Virus record (IMG/VR): IMGVR_UViG_3300044637_000133
Span: 1 to 30,255 of that record
From: a virus
Strand: one strand, 5' to 3'
DNA: 30,255 nucleotides
Part shown: piece by piece, positions 20,166-28,027 of the stretch
Layout: every line of letters begins with the position of its first letter
Position numbering within the stretch: the stretch's first letter is position 1
Notes under the pieces: generated by a model
What the model was told of the DNA's origin: nothing
What the model saw: the letters and a program-made list of their open reading frames with translations, nothing else
Database searches by the model: none
Made by a program: the position numbers and the translations under genes

Positions 20166-21200
20166 CTAAAATATATGTGTCAAACGTGCTACTTGACCAA
20201 AATCTTTATGGTGAATGAATCCCTCAACTGCTTTGGGAACGTGTGCATAGCCGTTTCTATGATGCCAAGAGTCAGTTCCTGATGGACTTCTTAACGATTC
20301 TACCGTAACACCGATGTAATCTTTGCTCGTTTTATGGTGAACGTGATGCGTGTAAACGTAGCGATGTTTACTTTCTGACCATTCAACTGGAAACTCAGTA
20401 GCCATTAATAGAGGTAAGTCTTGATGCTTCGCTCCGTCTCCGTGAGTTGTTCCGATAAGGTTCTTTCCGTATTGGAAGCCTTTTCTATGTGCAATAGAGC
20501 AGTCAAAAGTAATGTTCTTGCAGTCTTTAAACCAAGTCTGAATAACGTCAGCAAGAAAGAAACCGTGTGTATAATCGTGATTAGAGGGATTGAAAGTAAA
20601 ATGTACGTCAGCCACGCTGATAAGTCTTTCCAAAATGTCAACATATAGTTTTTTAGCGATTAAGAAATTAGAGTACCACATACCATCGGTGTCTTGAGGT
20701 GTTCCTGACGTAGTAGTTCGTCTTGGAGTATCTATGTGCAAGATATCGTTTCCACCTATAAATAGAATCTTATCTATATGAAATCCACTTGCTTTATCTA
20801 AAATGCCTTGTACGCCCTCTAAGACACGTTGTACTGCAATTTGATTGTTATATACTTCTCCTACTTCAAAAGCATCGCAGAGCTTACCTATGTGGATGTC
20901 AGCAGGGTCTATGACTAATAAGTGTCCGTCTTTTTGCTCATTTCGTTGCAAATTAGGATACATCGGAACGTGTCTGCTGATTTCATTTAAGATACTCGTG
21001 CGAATCTTCTCGTAGTTCTCCTCTTCCTGTTCCTTAAAGTTTGGATTCTTAAAGAATAACGAAGCATTTTTAGATTTAAGCCATCCGTGTTTTACGTCAG
21101 CATCGTTTAAGCCCATTCCGTTGGACTCTCTTTTTATCGCTCTATACTGCTCAATGATTTCAAACTCATCTTGCTTTAAGCGAATTCTTGGTATTTTCAT
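20166..21200 (-). CDS. Metallophosphoesterase
   Basis: The 344-residue protein has a helical, charged N-terminus (1-90) and then a calcineurin-like phosphoesterase domain with DPADIHIGKL (D101, H103), LFIGGNDIL (D152), NPSNHDY (N207, H208, D209), GTTHGDG (H253) and YTHHVHH (284-289). These are the metal-binding motifs of the family, with GND and NHD in place of GD and GNHD. The substrate may be DNA ends, nucleotides or RNA. It is the last late gene, coupled by ATGA to the spanin gene, an unusual place for a DNA enzyme. Confidence 0.82.
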   Translation of the reverse strand: MKIPRIRLKQDEFEIIEQYRAIKRESNGMGLNDADVKHGWLKSKNASLFFKNPNFKEQEEENYEKIRTSILNEISRHVPMYPNLQRNEQKDGHLLVIDPADIHIGKLCDAFEVGEVYNNQIAVQRVLEGVQGILDKASGFHIDKILFIGGNDILHIDTPRRTTTSGTPQDTDGMWYSNFLIAKKLYVDILERLISVADVHFTFNPSNHDYTHGFFLADVIQTWFKDCKNITFDCSIAHRKGFQYGKNLIGTTHGDGAKHQDLPLLMATEFPVEWSESKHRYVYTHHVHHKTSKDYIGVTVESLRSPSGTDSWHHRNGYAHVPKAVEGFIHHKDFGQVARLTHIF

Positions 21201-21637
21201 AGTGTATATTTAGAGAATTTGAGCAACCATTTGGTGATAAATCCTGCTCCAAATCCTATTACAAAAAGCCAAAGGTTAGGTTTTTTATTTGAATTACGTT
21301 CTTTTTTGTACTTAATTACCTCAACTTTTTCAATCAGTCGAAGTGTATCTCTCTTTAGCTTATACTCAATACGTGTCTCAAATCGTGTTTTAGGCACGAA
21401 AGAACGCTTGTAACGAATGATTGTATCTTTTTGGACTAATACCTTTTCCCACATAATAGAGTCTCTTAAAACGTACGGAATTGAGTCTATTGAATTTATG
21501 GTAATTGTATCAGCAACTTCATCGCATCGGTATCCTTTCTTGATAGCCTTTCTGACGTGGTAATTAGCCGTGCAACTTGTCACAATTATTGCCAAAATTA
21601 GTGACAAAATAAGGGTGTAACCTGAAAGTTTTTTCAT
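21197..21637 (-). CDS. One-piece spanin (u-spanin) candidate
   Basis: The 146-residue protein has a lipoprotein signal, MKKLSGYTLILSLILAIIVT followed by SC with cysteine at residue 22, a charged periplasmic middle that is likely beta-rich (RFETRIEYKLKRDTLRLIEK) and a C-terminal membrane helix (LWLFVIGFGAGFITKWLL). Lipid anchor in the outer membrane plus C-terminal anchor in the inner membrane is the layout of unimolecular spanins such as T1 gp11, which fuse the two membranes at lysis. It follows the endolysin and holin genes. Confidence 0.75.
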   Translation of the reverse strand: MKKLSGYTLILSLILAIIVTSCTANYHVRKAIKKGYRCDEVADTITINSIDSIPYVLRDSIMWEKVLVQKDTIIRYKRSFVPKTRFETRIEYKLKRDTLRLIEKVEVIKYKKERNSNKKPNLWLFVIGFGAGFITKWLLKFSKYTL

Positions 21638-21654
21638 TTTATAAGGTTATAGCT

Positions 21655-22230
21655 TTAAAATTCGTTGATTAGGCAGTAAGTGACGAGCTTTTCTCTTTTG
21701 AGGAGGCCTATCATTAGCTTATAATTTGATACGTTATTTACTACTTGGCAACCTGCTGACCACCATCCGATGTTAGTTCCTGATGGTTTGCTCAGGTCAT
21801 ATGTGTTTGGATGGAAGTTGATTCCGAAGTAACCGGTTTGCAATTTGCCTTGCTCCTCTGATTTATCGTCTTTGTCCGTGTCTCTATATACAGTGACTTT
21901 GTTACCTAACTGCAAAAGAGCTTCTACTTTACCGTTGTGCTTTCCGTACTTCCAAACATTGTAGTACCACTCTTCAGCTTTTAGGATTGCAGCTCCGTCT
22001 TTATTTACCTTTTCAAACTGACGTAGTGTAGGAGTACCTGCATTGGTAGTTGCTGAGGTCACTAAGACAAACTCCTCCCCTTTAAACAAGTAAATCTTGT
22101 CATCAAAGCGATTAGGCAAGTCATCTAAAGAACGGACTCCGAGTAGCCAATATCCGTCAGGAATCTTAGTAAAAGACGAAAGGCTCTTAACCTTTTCAAG
22201 TAGTTGTTTATCCGTGTAAGGTCTTACCAT
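21655..22230 (-). CDS. L,D-transpeptidase-like endolysin candidate
   Basis: The 191-residue protein has no signal peptide. The C-terminal part has GYFGINFHPNTYDLSKPSG with histidine 140, then GWWSAGCQVVNN with serine 158 and cysteine 161, which resembles the H...S-x-G-C-x-V active site of YkuD-type domains. Phages use related proteins to cut peptidoglycan. It lies between holin and spanin genes, so it is the best endolysin candidate. The start at 22230 overlaps a possible 19-residue leader frame. No classical lysozyme or amidase is found elsewhere. Confidence 0.7.
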   Translation of the reverse strand: MVRPYTDKQLLEKVKSLSSFTKIPDGYWLLGVRSLDDLPNRFDDKIYLFKGEEFVLVTSATTNAGTPTLRQFEKVNKDGAAILKAEEWYYNVWKYGKHNGKVEALLQLGNKVTVYRDTDKDDKSEEQGKLQTGYFGINFHPNTYDLSKPSGTNIGWWSAGCQVVNNVSNYKLMIGLLKREKLVTYCLINEF

Positions 22231-22420
22231 AACTTGTTTTTAAAGGTACAAATGTCTTGTTTTTTGTCCGTTTTACTGGACATTAAGTGTTTTTCTCCTT
22301 AATTAAGTAAATATCCCCCGACAACATAATCATCGGGGGAACGCAGGGCAGTTCTTACGGTATGCTTCCACGTGAAGTTTCGGTTTAATCGAGTTGCTCA
22401 CTCAATAACTGCACCGATAG
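22231..22420 (-). ncRNA. Structured intergenic region, possible RNA element
   Basis: This 190-base gap lies in the middle of the lysis cassette. On the minus strand, from the holin stop, there are successive small hairpins: AGTTAT/ATAACT-type pairing at about 22403-22422, GAGT/ACTC, CTTC/GAAG, GAAC/GTTC, then a strong CCCCCGA/TCGGGGG stem (22315-22321 with 22333-22339, 11-base loop), then TGTCC/GGACA near 22265-22283. A 19-residue frame (22224-22283, start MSSKTDKKQDICTFKNKLW) overlaps the endolysin start. The strong stem lacks a good T tract, so it may be an RNA leader or stability element rather than a terminator. Confidence 0.45.
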
Positions 22421-22843
22421 TTATTTCAATTCCTCTACTTGCTCCTTGCTACGTTTAACGAACTTGATAAACTTGTCCCAAACGTTAATGCCTGTAACTG
22501 AAAAGTAGTTCTCGTTGATGCTCTTTACTTCCGTGAAAACGCAAAATGCAGTAAACGCTTTAGTAAGTAGTAAATCAACTGAAATGAAGTAGCCTAATAA
22601 ATCGGCTAAGACGAACTTTTCAAGCAAAAAGATAAATACTATCGCACCTGAATACAAAAGGCTCTTAGAAATCGTGTTAGATAGCCTACGTGAGCGAATA
22701 GAAGTCCATCCGTTTTTCTTTACGCTTCTCCAAATGCCAAAAGCCATATCTAAGATAATAGAGAATACTGCCATAAGCACCATCGGCTTAACGGGAGCTA
22801 ACACGCTCAACATAGAAAGTAGAAATAGAGATTTAGTTTTCAT
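22421..22843 (-). CDS. Holin (phage holin 4 type)
   Basis: The 140-residue protein has about three membrane segments (VLMAVFSIILDMAFGIW at about 22-38, SLLYSGAIVFIFLLEKFVLA at about 62-81, and LLLTKAFTAFCVFTEVKSI at about 91-109) and a charged C-terminus ending KRSKEQVEELK. The DMAFGIW element followed by basic residues and S..L..K is typical of the TcdE-like holin 4 family. It would form lesions that release the endolysin. It overlaps the preceding 52-residue gene by 11 bases. Confidence 0.8.
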   Translation of the reverse strand: MKTKSLFLLSMLSVLAPVKPMVLMAVFSIILDMAFGIWRSVKKNGWTSIRSRRLSNTISKSLLYSGAIVFIFLLEKFVLADLLGYFISVDLLLTKAFTAFCVFTEVKSINENYFSVTGINVWDKFIKFVKRSKEQVEELK

Positions 22844-22991
22844 ATCCGTTCATAATATGCCAAGTAAGGTAAAACCCCATACATACTCCAAAAAGTTTGT
22901 GATAGAGACTTTCTCCGCTAATCATTAAAGCTATCGAAGTAAGATAACCGGTAACGAAGTACATTGTGCCTATTGCGTCTTTATGCTTCAT
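22833..22991 (-). CDS. 52-residue small membrane protein next to the holin
   Basis: The ATG at 22991 overlaps the end of the preceding gene by 11 bases. The product (opening MKHKDAIGTMYFVTGYLTSI) has two hydrophobic stretches, GTMYFVTGYLTSIALMISG and LYHKLFGVCMGFYLTWHIM. Position and topology make an antiholin or second holin possible. Function is inferred from context only. Confidence 0.6.
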   Translation of the reverse strand: MKHKDAIGTMYFVTGYLTSIALMISGESLYHKLFGVCMGFYLTWHIMNGYEN

Positions 22992-23340
22992 TTGTCAAGA
23001 ATTGTGGCTCATAAGGGAACTCCTCTTTAATTGAATGTCCAGCAAATGCGTGTTTCGGGTTCTTTGGTTCTACCAAGTTGCTACCGAAGTCGTATGTCTC
23101 GGAACTCATTACGTCATAGTGGTAGCCATCAGCGTAAACGGGTGGGGTTATTATCTCCATTCCATCCATTACGGGAGGAGTTACCATAATCAACCCAAGT
23201 TCTACAACTGCTTGCACTCCGTTTCCGTATGCTTCGTGTTTCTCTCCGTTGAACTCAACCTCTACAAGTATGCCTTTGGCTTTAAGGTCTGCGAGTGCGG
23301 TTGCTTTGTCGCTATAAGTAAGCTTGAATATATTTTCCAT
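22981..23340 (-). CDS. Small protein after the tail fibre, unknown
   Basis: I start at the ATG at 23340 (119 residues, MENIFKLTYSDKATALADLK), 2 bases after the fibre stop. A start further up would overlap the fibre gene. The product has alpha-beta composition with VVELGLIMVTPPVMDGMEII and PPVYADGYHYDVMSSETYDF. Small proteins with a repeated TPPV-type sheet follow fibre genes in several phages; a fibre-associated or chaperone role is possible. Confidence 0.6.
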   Translation of the reverse strand: MENIFKLTYSDKATALADLKAKGILVEVEFNGEKHEAYGNGVQAVVELGLIMVTPPVMDGMEIITPPVYADGYHYDVMSSETYDFGSNLVEPKNPKHAFAGHSIKEEFPYEPQFLTNEA

Positions 23341-23342
23341 AG

Positions 23343-25031
23343 TTATAAGGTTGTGAGCGCGGCTAGTTGAGTATTTGTCAAGCGAGTTTTCCAAAGTGCG
23401 GCAGAGTTGATGTCTTGAGTACCACGATAAAAGTCTTGGTAGTATTGTAAACCAAATTCAGTAAGCGAACCGCTCACAGTACCACTCGTGTCAGTTCCAA
23501 CTTGAACTCCGTCAACGTAAAGAACAAAGTCGTTATTCTTGTAGCCAAATCCCATTTTATGTCTGCCATTTGTTAGGCCTATGTTTGCAAAAATACCACA
23601 TTGCACGCTGCTTCCGTCATAAAAAATTCCATATACAGCACCCGTATCATATACCTCAATATATACTTCAGCAGATGAACCCTTAAGATATATTAAAACG
23701 GGGTCATTTGTTTGAGCAGAAATATTCTCAATGTAGGTATCGATGAACAAAGTCCCCTCCGTTTGACCGATAAGCGAACTAATACCCGTCTTTGATATTA
23801 CGTCAGCGTTGCGTGTTACACTTGCAGAGGTTGTAGGGATGTAACTTGTACTATAACTTCCGATTTCAGCTTGTGCGCCGTAAAAATAAAACAGATTGGT
23901 TTCAGCTGGAGAAAAGTAAGTTCCGACTAATAAGTAAATTGATTGCGTTCCAACTACTCCAGTAAAAGTAACTTCGTATCTTTCCCATTCAGTAGTTAAA
24001 GTAAAATTTTGAATTGTTCCGTTTAAATCTCCAAAAACACGAACCTTTTGACCATTTACACTACCTTTTAAATATACTGAAAACGAATAAGATTGAGCAG
24101 AAGTTGATAGAGTTGTTAATATTACACCCGATGCTCCACCCGTAGAAACAAAAGAACTTGCATTATTTACACCTTGCGGACTTGTTGCGGCATTTGCTAC
24201 AAAAGTCCCATTAAAAGCATTAGATGTACTACCATTAGACGGAAAAATAAGGTTAGTCCTCTGCGGTTCTACAAGTAAACTCGGACAAGTTCCGTTTGAG
24301 TAGTCAAGTCTTGGGATGTTAAGTCTTGTTTCCGTTTTTTGGTAGTCTTTAGCGGTTGAGCCCTCGACAAGTTGTGCGCCCCAAGCGTAAACACTTTGAC
24401 CTGTAACCCTTGTAAAAGAATTATTTCCGTCAGGGTAAAGCATAAACGCAGTATATGCAACTGCATTCGGTACATATCCAGTAACTGAACAACGATACCA
24501 ACCATTCCCGACATTTTCAATTTCAGTATCTAAAATAACTGCTGAACCATCGGGTAGGTTACCACCTACTACACCCGTAGACAAATTAAACCAAACATAC
24601 ATTTCTCCATAAGTAGTTGCACCACTTCGAGCAATAGCAAGTACTGCCCAGTCATTGTTGGTACGCTTCAAATAAACGGAATGCGTAACTATTTGAGAAG
24701 TATTTACAGATGAATAAGTTTGTAAAATAATACCCGAAGACGAACTATTTGTGATTGTGTCAGCGGTTGTGCTTCCGTTTGGTGCGGTTGTGCTATTTGT
24801 AGAAATGCTTAAAGCGGTCTTATTCCAAATTGAATTGCTAAAATCTTCGCTATATGAAAGCAAATTATAAGGCACTAACTCCACCAAGCCTGCAGAGTTT
24901 ACTCGTGTTGCTGTGGTCGCTCGTGTTACTGACAAGTCGCCAGAACCATCCGACGGAATAACGGAATATAATTTGCCCTCCTTATATCCGTTTGGCGTTA
25001 CAATTAAAGAGGCAGTATCTAATAGGCTCAT
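23343..25031 (-). CDS. Tail fibre / receptor-binding protein with lectin-like domains
   Basis: I use the ATG at 25031 (562 residues, MSLLDTASLIVTPNGYKEGK), which makes an ATGA joint with the preceding gene. After an N-terminal module (about 1-55, DGSGDLSVTRATTATRVN) come two carbohydrate-binding-like modules (about 55-205, YSEDFSNSIWNKTALSIS, and 225-400), then a concanavalin-like C-terminal domain (about 415-562, with FGYKNNDFVLYVDGVQVGT). The final residues contain ALWKTRLTNTQLAALTTL, usual at the end of LamG-type domains. It probably binds host surface sugar. Confidence 0.8.
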   Translation of the reverse strand: MSLLDTASLIVTPNGYKEGKLYSVIPSDGSGDLSVTRATTATRVNSAGLVELVPYNLLSYSEDFSNSIWNKTALSISTNSTTAPNGSTTADTITNSSSSGIILQTYSSVNTSQIVTHSVYLKRTNNDWAVLAIARSGATTYGEMYVWFNLSTGVVGGNLPDGSAVILDTEIENVGNGWYRCSVTGYVPNAVAYTAFMLYPDGNNSFTRVTGQSVYAWGAQLVEGSTAKDYQKTETRLNIPRLDYSNGTCPSLLVEPQRTNLIFPSNGSTSNAFNGTFVANAATSPQGVNNASSFVSTGGASGVILTTLSTSAQSYSFSVYLKGSVNGQKVRVFGDLNGTIQNFTLTTEWERYEVTFTGVVGTQSIYLLVGTYFSPAETNLFYFYGAQAEIGSYSTSYIPTTSASVTRNADVISKTGISSLIGQTEGTLFIDTYIENISAQTNDPVLIYLKGSSAEVYIEVYDTGAVYGIFYDGSSVQCGIFANIGLTNGRHKMGFGYKNNDFVLYVDGVQVGTDTSGTVSGSLTEFGLQYYQDFYRGTQDINSAALWKTRLTNTQLAALTTL

Positions 25032-25231
25032 ATTTGAGATAAATTTAATAAGGTTAATGACATACAATATGTGGATTCTAATACTCCGCCCTCATCAATT
25101 ATTCTATCTCTCATCTCGTATTGTGAGTTGAAAGTTTCAGTAGCGTAATCAAAAAGGCTTTGAGCCGTGTTTACGGAATCTCCCCACCAAGTGGACTCGT
25201 AGATTTTACCCCAACTTATGTTATTTGACAT
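25028..25231 (-). CDS. Small protein before the tail fibre
   Basis: The 67-residue product opens MSNNISWGKIYESTWWGDSV and contains a helical DYATETFNSQYEMRDRIIDE. The ISWGKIY.STWWG start recurs in small proteins placed near tail or connector genes of Bacteroidota phages, as I recall. Its stop overlaps the fibre ATG as ATGA. Function unknown. Confidence 0.6.
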   Translation of the reverse strand: MSNNISWGKIYESTWWGDSVNTAQSLFDYATETFNSQYEMRDRIIDEGGVLESTYCMSLTLLNLSQI

Positions 25232-25325
25232 TTTCTTTTGTGTTTAATTTAGCGAGAAAAACACGGAGCTTCTCTACGTTAGTTTCTTTTGGTTTATAGC
25301 TTCCTACCTTAGTTCGTTTTTTCAT
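25221..25325 (-). CDS. 34-residue basic peptide
   Basis: The ATG at 25325 lies 3 bases after the connector stop; the peptide opens MKKRTKVGSYKPKETNVEKL and ends NTKENVK, strongly basic and without membrane segments. It overlaps the next gene by 11 bases. Tight packing supports it, but small size leaves doubt. Confidence 0.5.
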   Translation of the reverse strand: MKKRTKVGSYKPKETNVEKLRVFLAKLNTKENVK

Positions 25326-25327
25326 AA

Positions 25328-25828
25328 CTAAATATACCAGCCAGTGTAGTTGTTTTGAGTATCAGGGTACATATCCCCGTTAGTATTAGTAGTGTACTCA
25401 GGGAATAAATCGTTGTTAAACACGATGTAATCAATGAATCTCTCGGTGTAGTGCTGAGCGATTTGACGTTCTTTTTCGATTAAGAAGTCAACTTCGTTTT
25501 TTTCTACGTTTTCAGAGTTCTCAGATGAGTGCTTATAAACTCCTTTGTTTGCGATTGTGTATGCAGCGAAAGGTAAGTATTCAACCATTGCCCAGTGTAT
25601 GAGCATTGGCTTAACGTAGGTCTCAGTAAGCAACTCATAGTTACCGGTAAGAGTACCTGCTAAGATTTCAGTTTGAATCTTTTGAAGCAATCTTGTGCCT
25701 AAGTAGTTTTGAATGTGTATGTCTTGAGCGATTTTGATAAACTGAATAAATTTGTCAGTATCTACGTTACCATTTACCGCAGTAAATCGAACTAAATCGT
25801 CTCTTGTTATGAGTAGTGCAGTTGCCAT
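25328..25828 (-). CDS. Head-tail connector-like protein
   Basis: The 166-residue product opens MATALLITRDDLVRFTAVNG and is mainly helical with IQNYLGTRLLQKIQTEILAG and MLIHWAMVEYLPFAAYTIAN. This resembles the DUF6712-type protein that follows portal genes in Bacteroidota phages and is thought to act as a gp6-like connector between portal and tail. The start overlaps the portal stop by one base. The C-terminus is tyrosine- and asparagine-rich. Confidence 0.7.
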   Translation of the reverse strand: MATALLITRDDLVRFTAVNGNVDTDKFIQFIKIAQDIHIQNYLGTRLLQKIQTEILAGTLTGNYELLTETYVKPMLIHWAMVEYLPFAAYTIANKGVYKHSSENSENVEKNEVDFLIEKERQIAQHYTERFIDYIVFNNDLFPEYTTNTNGDMYPDTQNNYTGWYI

Positions 25829-27618
25829 TATTTATCTCCGTAAATTGGGTTAGTAGGTAAAAAGCCATTGTAAGGCATATCAACAGGTCTCACAAATACT
25901 TCTTGTGGATTTCTAACACGATAACCTGCCTTTTCCGCTTTGTTAGTGCTGATAGTTTTAGCGTTTGGATTGGTAGGGTCAATTCCCATACCCTCCTCAA
26001 ATGATACATAAGTTCTACGCAACCATTTGTGATGGCAGTTACCTCCACCTTTGTATTTAAAAATGTCGTATGTAGCAGCTCCGTTAGCACCCCATCCTGC
26101 ATTTACAGGTTGATTGCTCATTCTAACGATGTCTTCTTTACGGTAAACCTTATTTGCAACAGTCATCTTCTTGCAGAACTCACGAGATTTAGCAGACGTT
26201 TCACCTGAATAAACGTATCGAGTGATGAATTGAAATCCGTCAATAACTTTGTCTTGCTCTGATTTTGCTTTAGGATTTGCAGTTCCTGTACTTACAAAGT
26301 TGTAAACTTTAGATAAAAGAGATTGCTTAGGTTTATTTGCCATTTCAATTTCAGCGTCTATTGCATCCTCTTGCTCAAGGTCAACCTCAAACTCGTCAAT
26401 CAATATCCACTTGTCATCAGGCATCTCTCCGCACTCAATGAGTGCATCTGCAATCTCGTTATCTAAGTGATTGTGTTTGCTTAGTTCAGTTCCTGTTTCC
26501 TCAGCTACTTGCTCTTGGTTTTGAGCGTTTTCTAAATCGGTAAATTCAAGAGGTTTAAGCGTCTTAAAGAATAAGTTGAGGGATATTCCGTTATAAGCTA
26601 AGATAGTGTCTAAGGCCTCAAGTATTTCATCCTGAAGCGGTTTAATCACCATATTGTTAAATAATATAAACGAGTTTTGCAATTCATCAGCGTTAGACGA
26701 GAACCCGTTAGCACCTGCAATCCCAAATAATAAAGGTGAAGTTACATTGTGACCGAGCATAATCTTACGCATACACTCCTCAGATAAGTAAGTGTAGTGC
26801 TCAGGAGCGTCATTCAAAGGCAAATCATCTACCGTAGTTTTAGTGTCCATATTGTCGTTGAACGCTACGATTACTTTCTGACCTTTCGAACCAGTTAGTT
26901 TGCTTAGAACCTTGTTTGTGATGATTGATTGCTGCTCGTCAGTAGGCACTCCGTTGTTGAAGTTAACTACTTTAGTTCCTGAGAATCCGTTTTGTACTTC
27001 GTTGATTAGGTAATCAGCTATCTCCTCCTCCAAAAGTGCGTAAGGAACTGCACCTTGATAATCAGGATAAGCGTAATATTTCATTCCTACTGCATAAGGC
27101 TTAGAGAATAGAATCTCAACCTTGTCTTTAGAGTATCCAAATGCAGGTATGCGAGTAGGCGGGTATTTTTTTACATCAGTCCAATCATCTGAATAGTAGT
27201 AGGCTTCTATTTCTCCGTCTTTATTGCACTTCTCAGCACGTAAAAGGTTAACAGGAATGTGATACGCCTTGAGGATTCTATCGTGCTTGTCGTTGTAATG
27301 TACTTGGATAGAGAACTGGCCAAGCATCTTTCTATCAAGAGCAATCTTACGCAAACAATCCTTGTTAAACATAGCCATAGCTTGAGCGTACTCATTTGGC
27401 TTACGTGAAGCATCTACTGCACTTAACCCACGCCCATAAACTAAGCGAGAAATGTTGTTAATGATTGCGTTGTTTGTAGTGGAGTTGGTGTATCTTTCTT
27501 GTAGGAAGTGATAGTAGTTGTTATCTTCTCCAAAGTCAACCCAAGCATCACGCTTACTCTCCTGAATAACGGGAGTAGTGTATGCAGATAGGTTTAAGAC
27601 GTGTACGTTGTTACTCAT
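25828..27618 (-). CDS. Portal protein with C-terminal MuF-like domain
   Basis: The 596-residue product is a portal in its first 430 residues: SRLVYGRGLSAVDASRK, MLGQFSIQVHYNDKHDRILK, LSEECMRKIMLGHNVTSPL, and a helical stem with IKPLQDEILEALDTILAYNG. Portals form the 12-fold DNA gate. Residues about 455-596 (RYVYSGETSAKSREFCKKMT, later YKGGGNCHHKWLRRTYV) match the minor head (MuF-like) domain, with the usual S.R.FC and gG.C.H.W marks. In many phages this is a separate gene; here it is fused. It overlaps the preceding gene by 8 bases. Confidence 0.82.
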   Translation of the reverse strand: MSNNVHVLNLSAYTTPVIQESKRDAWVDFGEDNNYYHFLQERYTNSTTNNAIINNISRLVYGRGLSAVDASRKPNEYAQAMAMFNKDCLRKIALDRKMLGQFSIQVHYNDKHDRILKAYHIPVNLLRAEKCNKDGEIEAYYYSDDWTDVKKYPPTRIPAFGYSKDKVEILFSKPYAVGMKYYAYPDYQGAVPYALLEEEIADYLINEVQNGFSGTKVVNFNNGVPTDEQQSIITNKVLSKLTGSKGQKVIVAFNDNMDTKTTVDDLPLNDAPEHYTYLSEECMRKIMLGHNVTSPLLFGIAGANGFSSNADELQNSFILFNNMVIKPLQDEILEALDTILAYNGISLNLFFKTLKPLEFTDLENAQNQEQVAEETGTELSKHNHLDNEIADALIECGEMPDDKWILIDEFEVDLEQEDAIDAEIEMANKPKQSLLSKVYNFVSTGTANPKAKSEQDKVIDGFQFITRYVYSGETSAKSREFCKKMTVANKVYRKEDIVRMSNQPVNAGWGANGAATYDIFKYKGGGNCHHKWLRRTYVSFEEGMGIDPTNPNAKTISTNKAEKAGYRVRNPQEVFVRPVDMPYNGFLPTNPIYGDK

Positions 27619-27940
27619 AAACTATGAACGTATTTGATGTAGTGTTAGATGTGTATTGTCCGTTGTTTACGGAGAATGTTACGATATTTTGGTCAGTACA
27701 AAAGATTCTATCCTTGTAAACGATGTCCGTGTTTTTGTAAAGAACTAAATCGTAGAAGTGACCCTCAGTTAAGTCAAAAGTTGCGGTGATTGTATTGACG
27801 TAATCTCCGCTCGTTTGAGTTGTGATAGCTACCGTTACTGGCGTGTTTGTTTGGTCATCAGTAAGTACCATTGAAGTAGCAGTATCTCTCGGAATGAAAG
27901 AGAACGTCTGAGCTGAACTTGATGTAGTTAGTACAATCAT
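27611..27940 (-). CDS. Beta-rich structural protein, unknown
   Basis: The 109-residue product opens MIVLTTSSSAQTFSFIPRDT and is dominated by beta strands and threonine, like an immunoglobulin-like virion decoration or adaptor domain (GHFYDLVLYKNTDIVYKDRI near the C-terminus). It lies between the putative tail tube gene, with a terminator in the gap, and the portal gene, which it overlaps by 8 bases. Structural role inferred from context. Confidence 0.6.
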   Translation of the reverse strand: MIVLTTSSSAQTFSFIPRDTATSMVLTDDQTNTPVTVAITTQTSGDYVNTITATFDLTEGHFYDLVLYKNTDIVYKDRIFCTDQNIVTFSVNNGQYTSNTTSNTFIVYE

Positions 27941-27977
27941 ATTTAAAAGACGTAAACACGGAGGAATTGTTTTAAAA

Positions 27978-28003
27978 GCAAAAAGGGAGACCTAAGCCTC
28001 CCT
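27978..28003 (-). terminator. Terminator after the putative tail tube gene
   Basis: On the minus strand AGGGAG (28003-27998) pairs with CTCCCT (27989-27984) across an 8-base loop, followed by TTTT and an interrupted T run. It lies about 25 bases after the gene stop and is probably a partial terminator that lowers expression of the portal operon relative to the tube protein. Confidence 0.75.
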
Positions 28004-28027
28004 CCTTACACGCTATAAAGAAAAGTG

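Noticed and set aside
20405-20644. A 79-residue minus-strand frame inside the metallophosphoesterase gene
   Set aside because: Different frame of a gene with clear metal-binding motifs; composition is a shadow.
23035-23370. A 111-residue plus-strand frame
   Set aside because: Antisense to the convincing small gene after the fibre; cysteine-, tyrosine- and valine-rich shadow composition.
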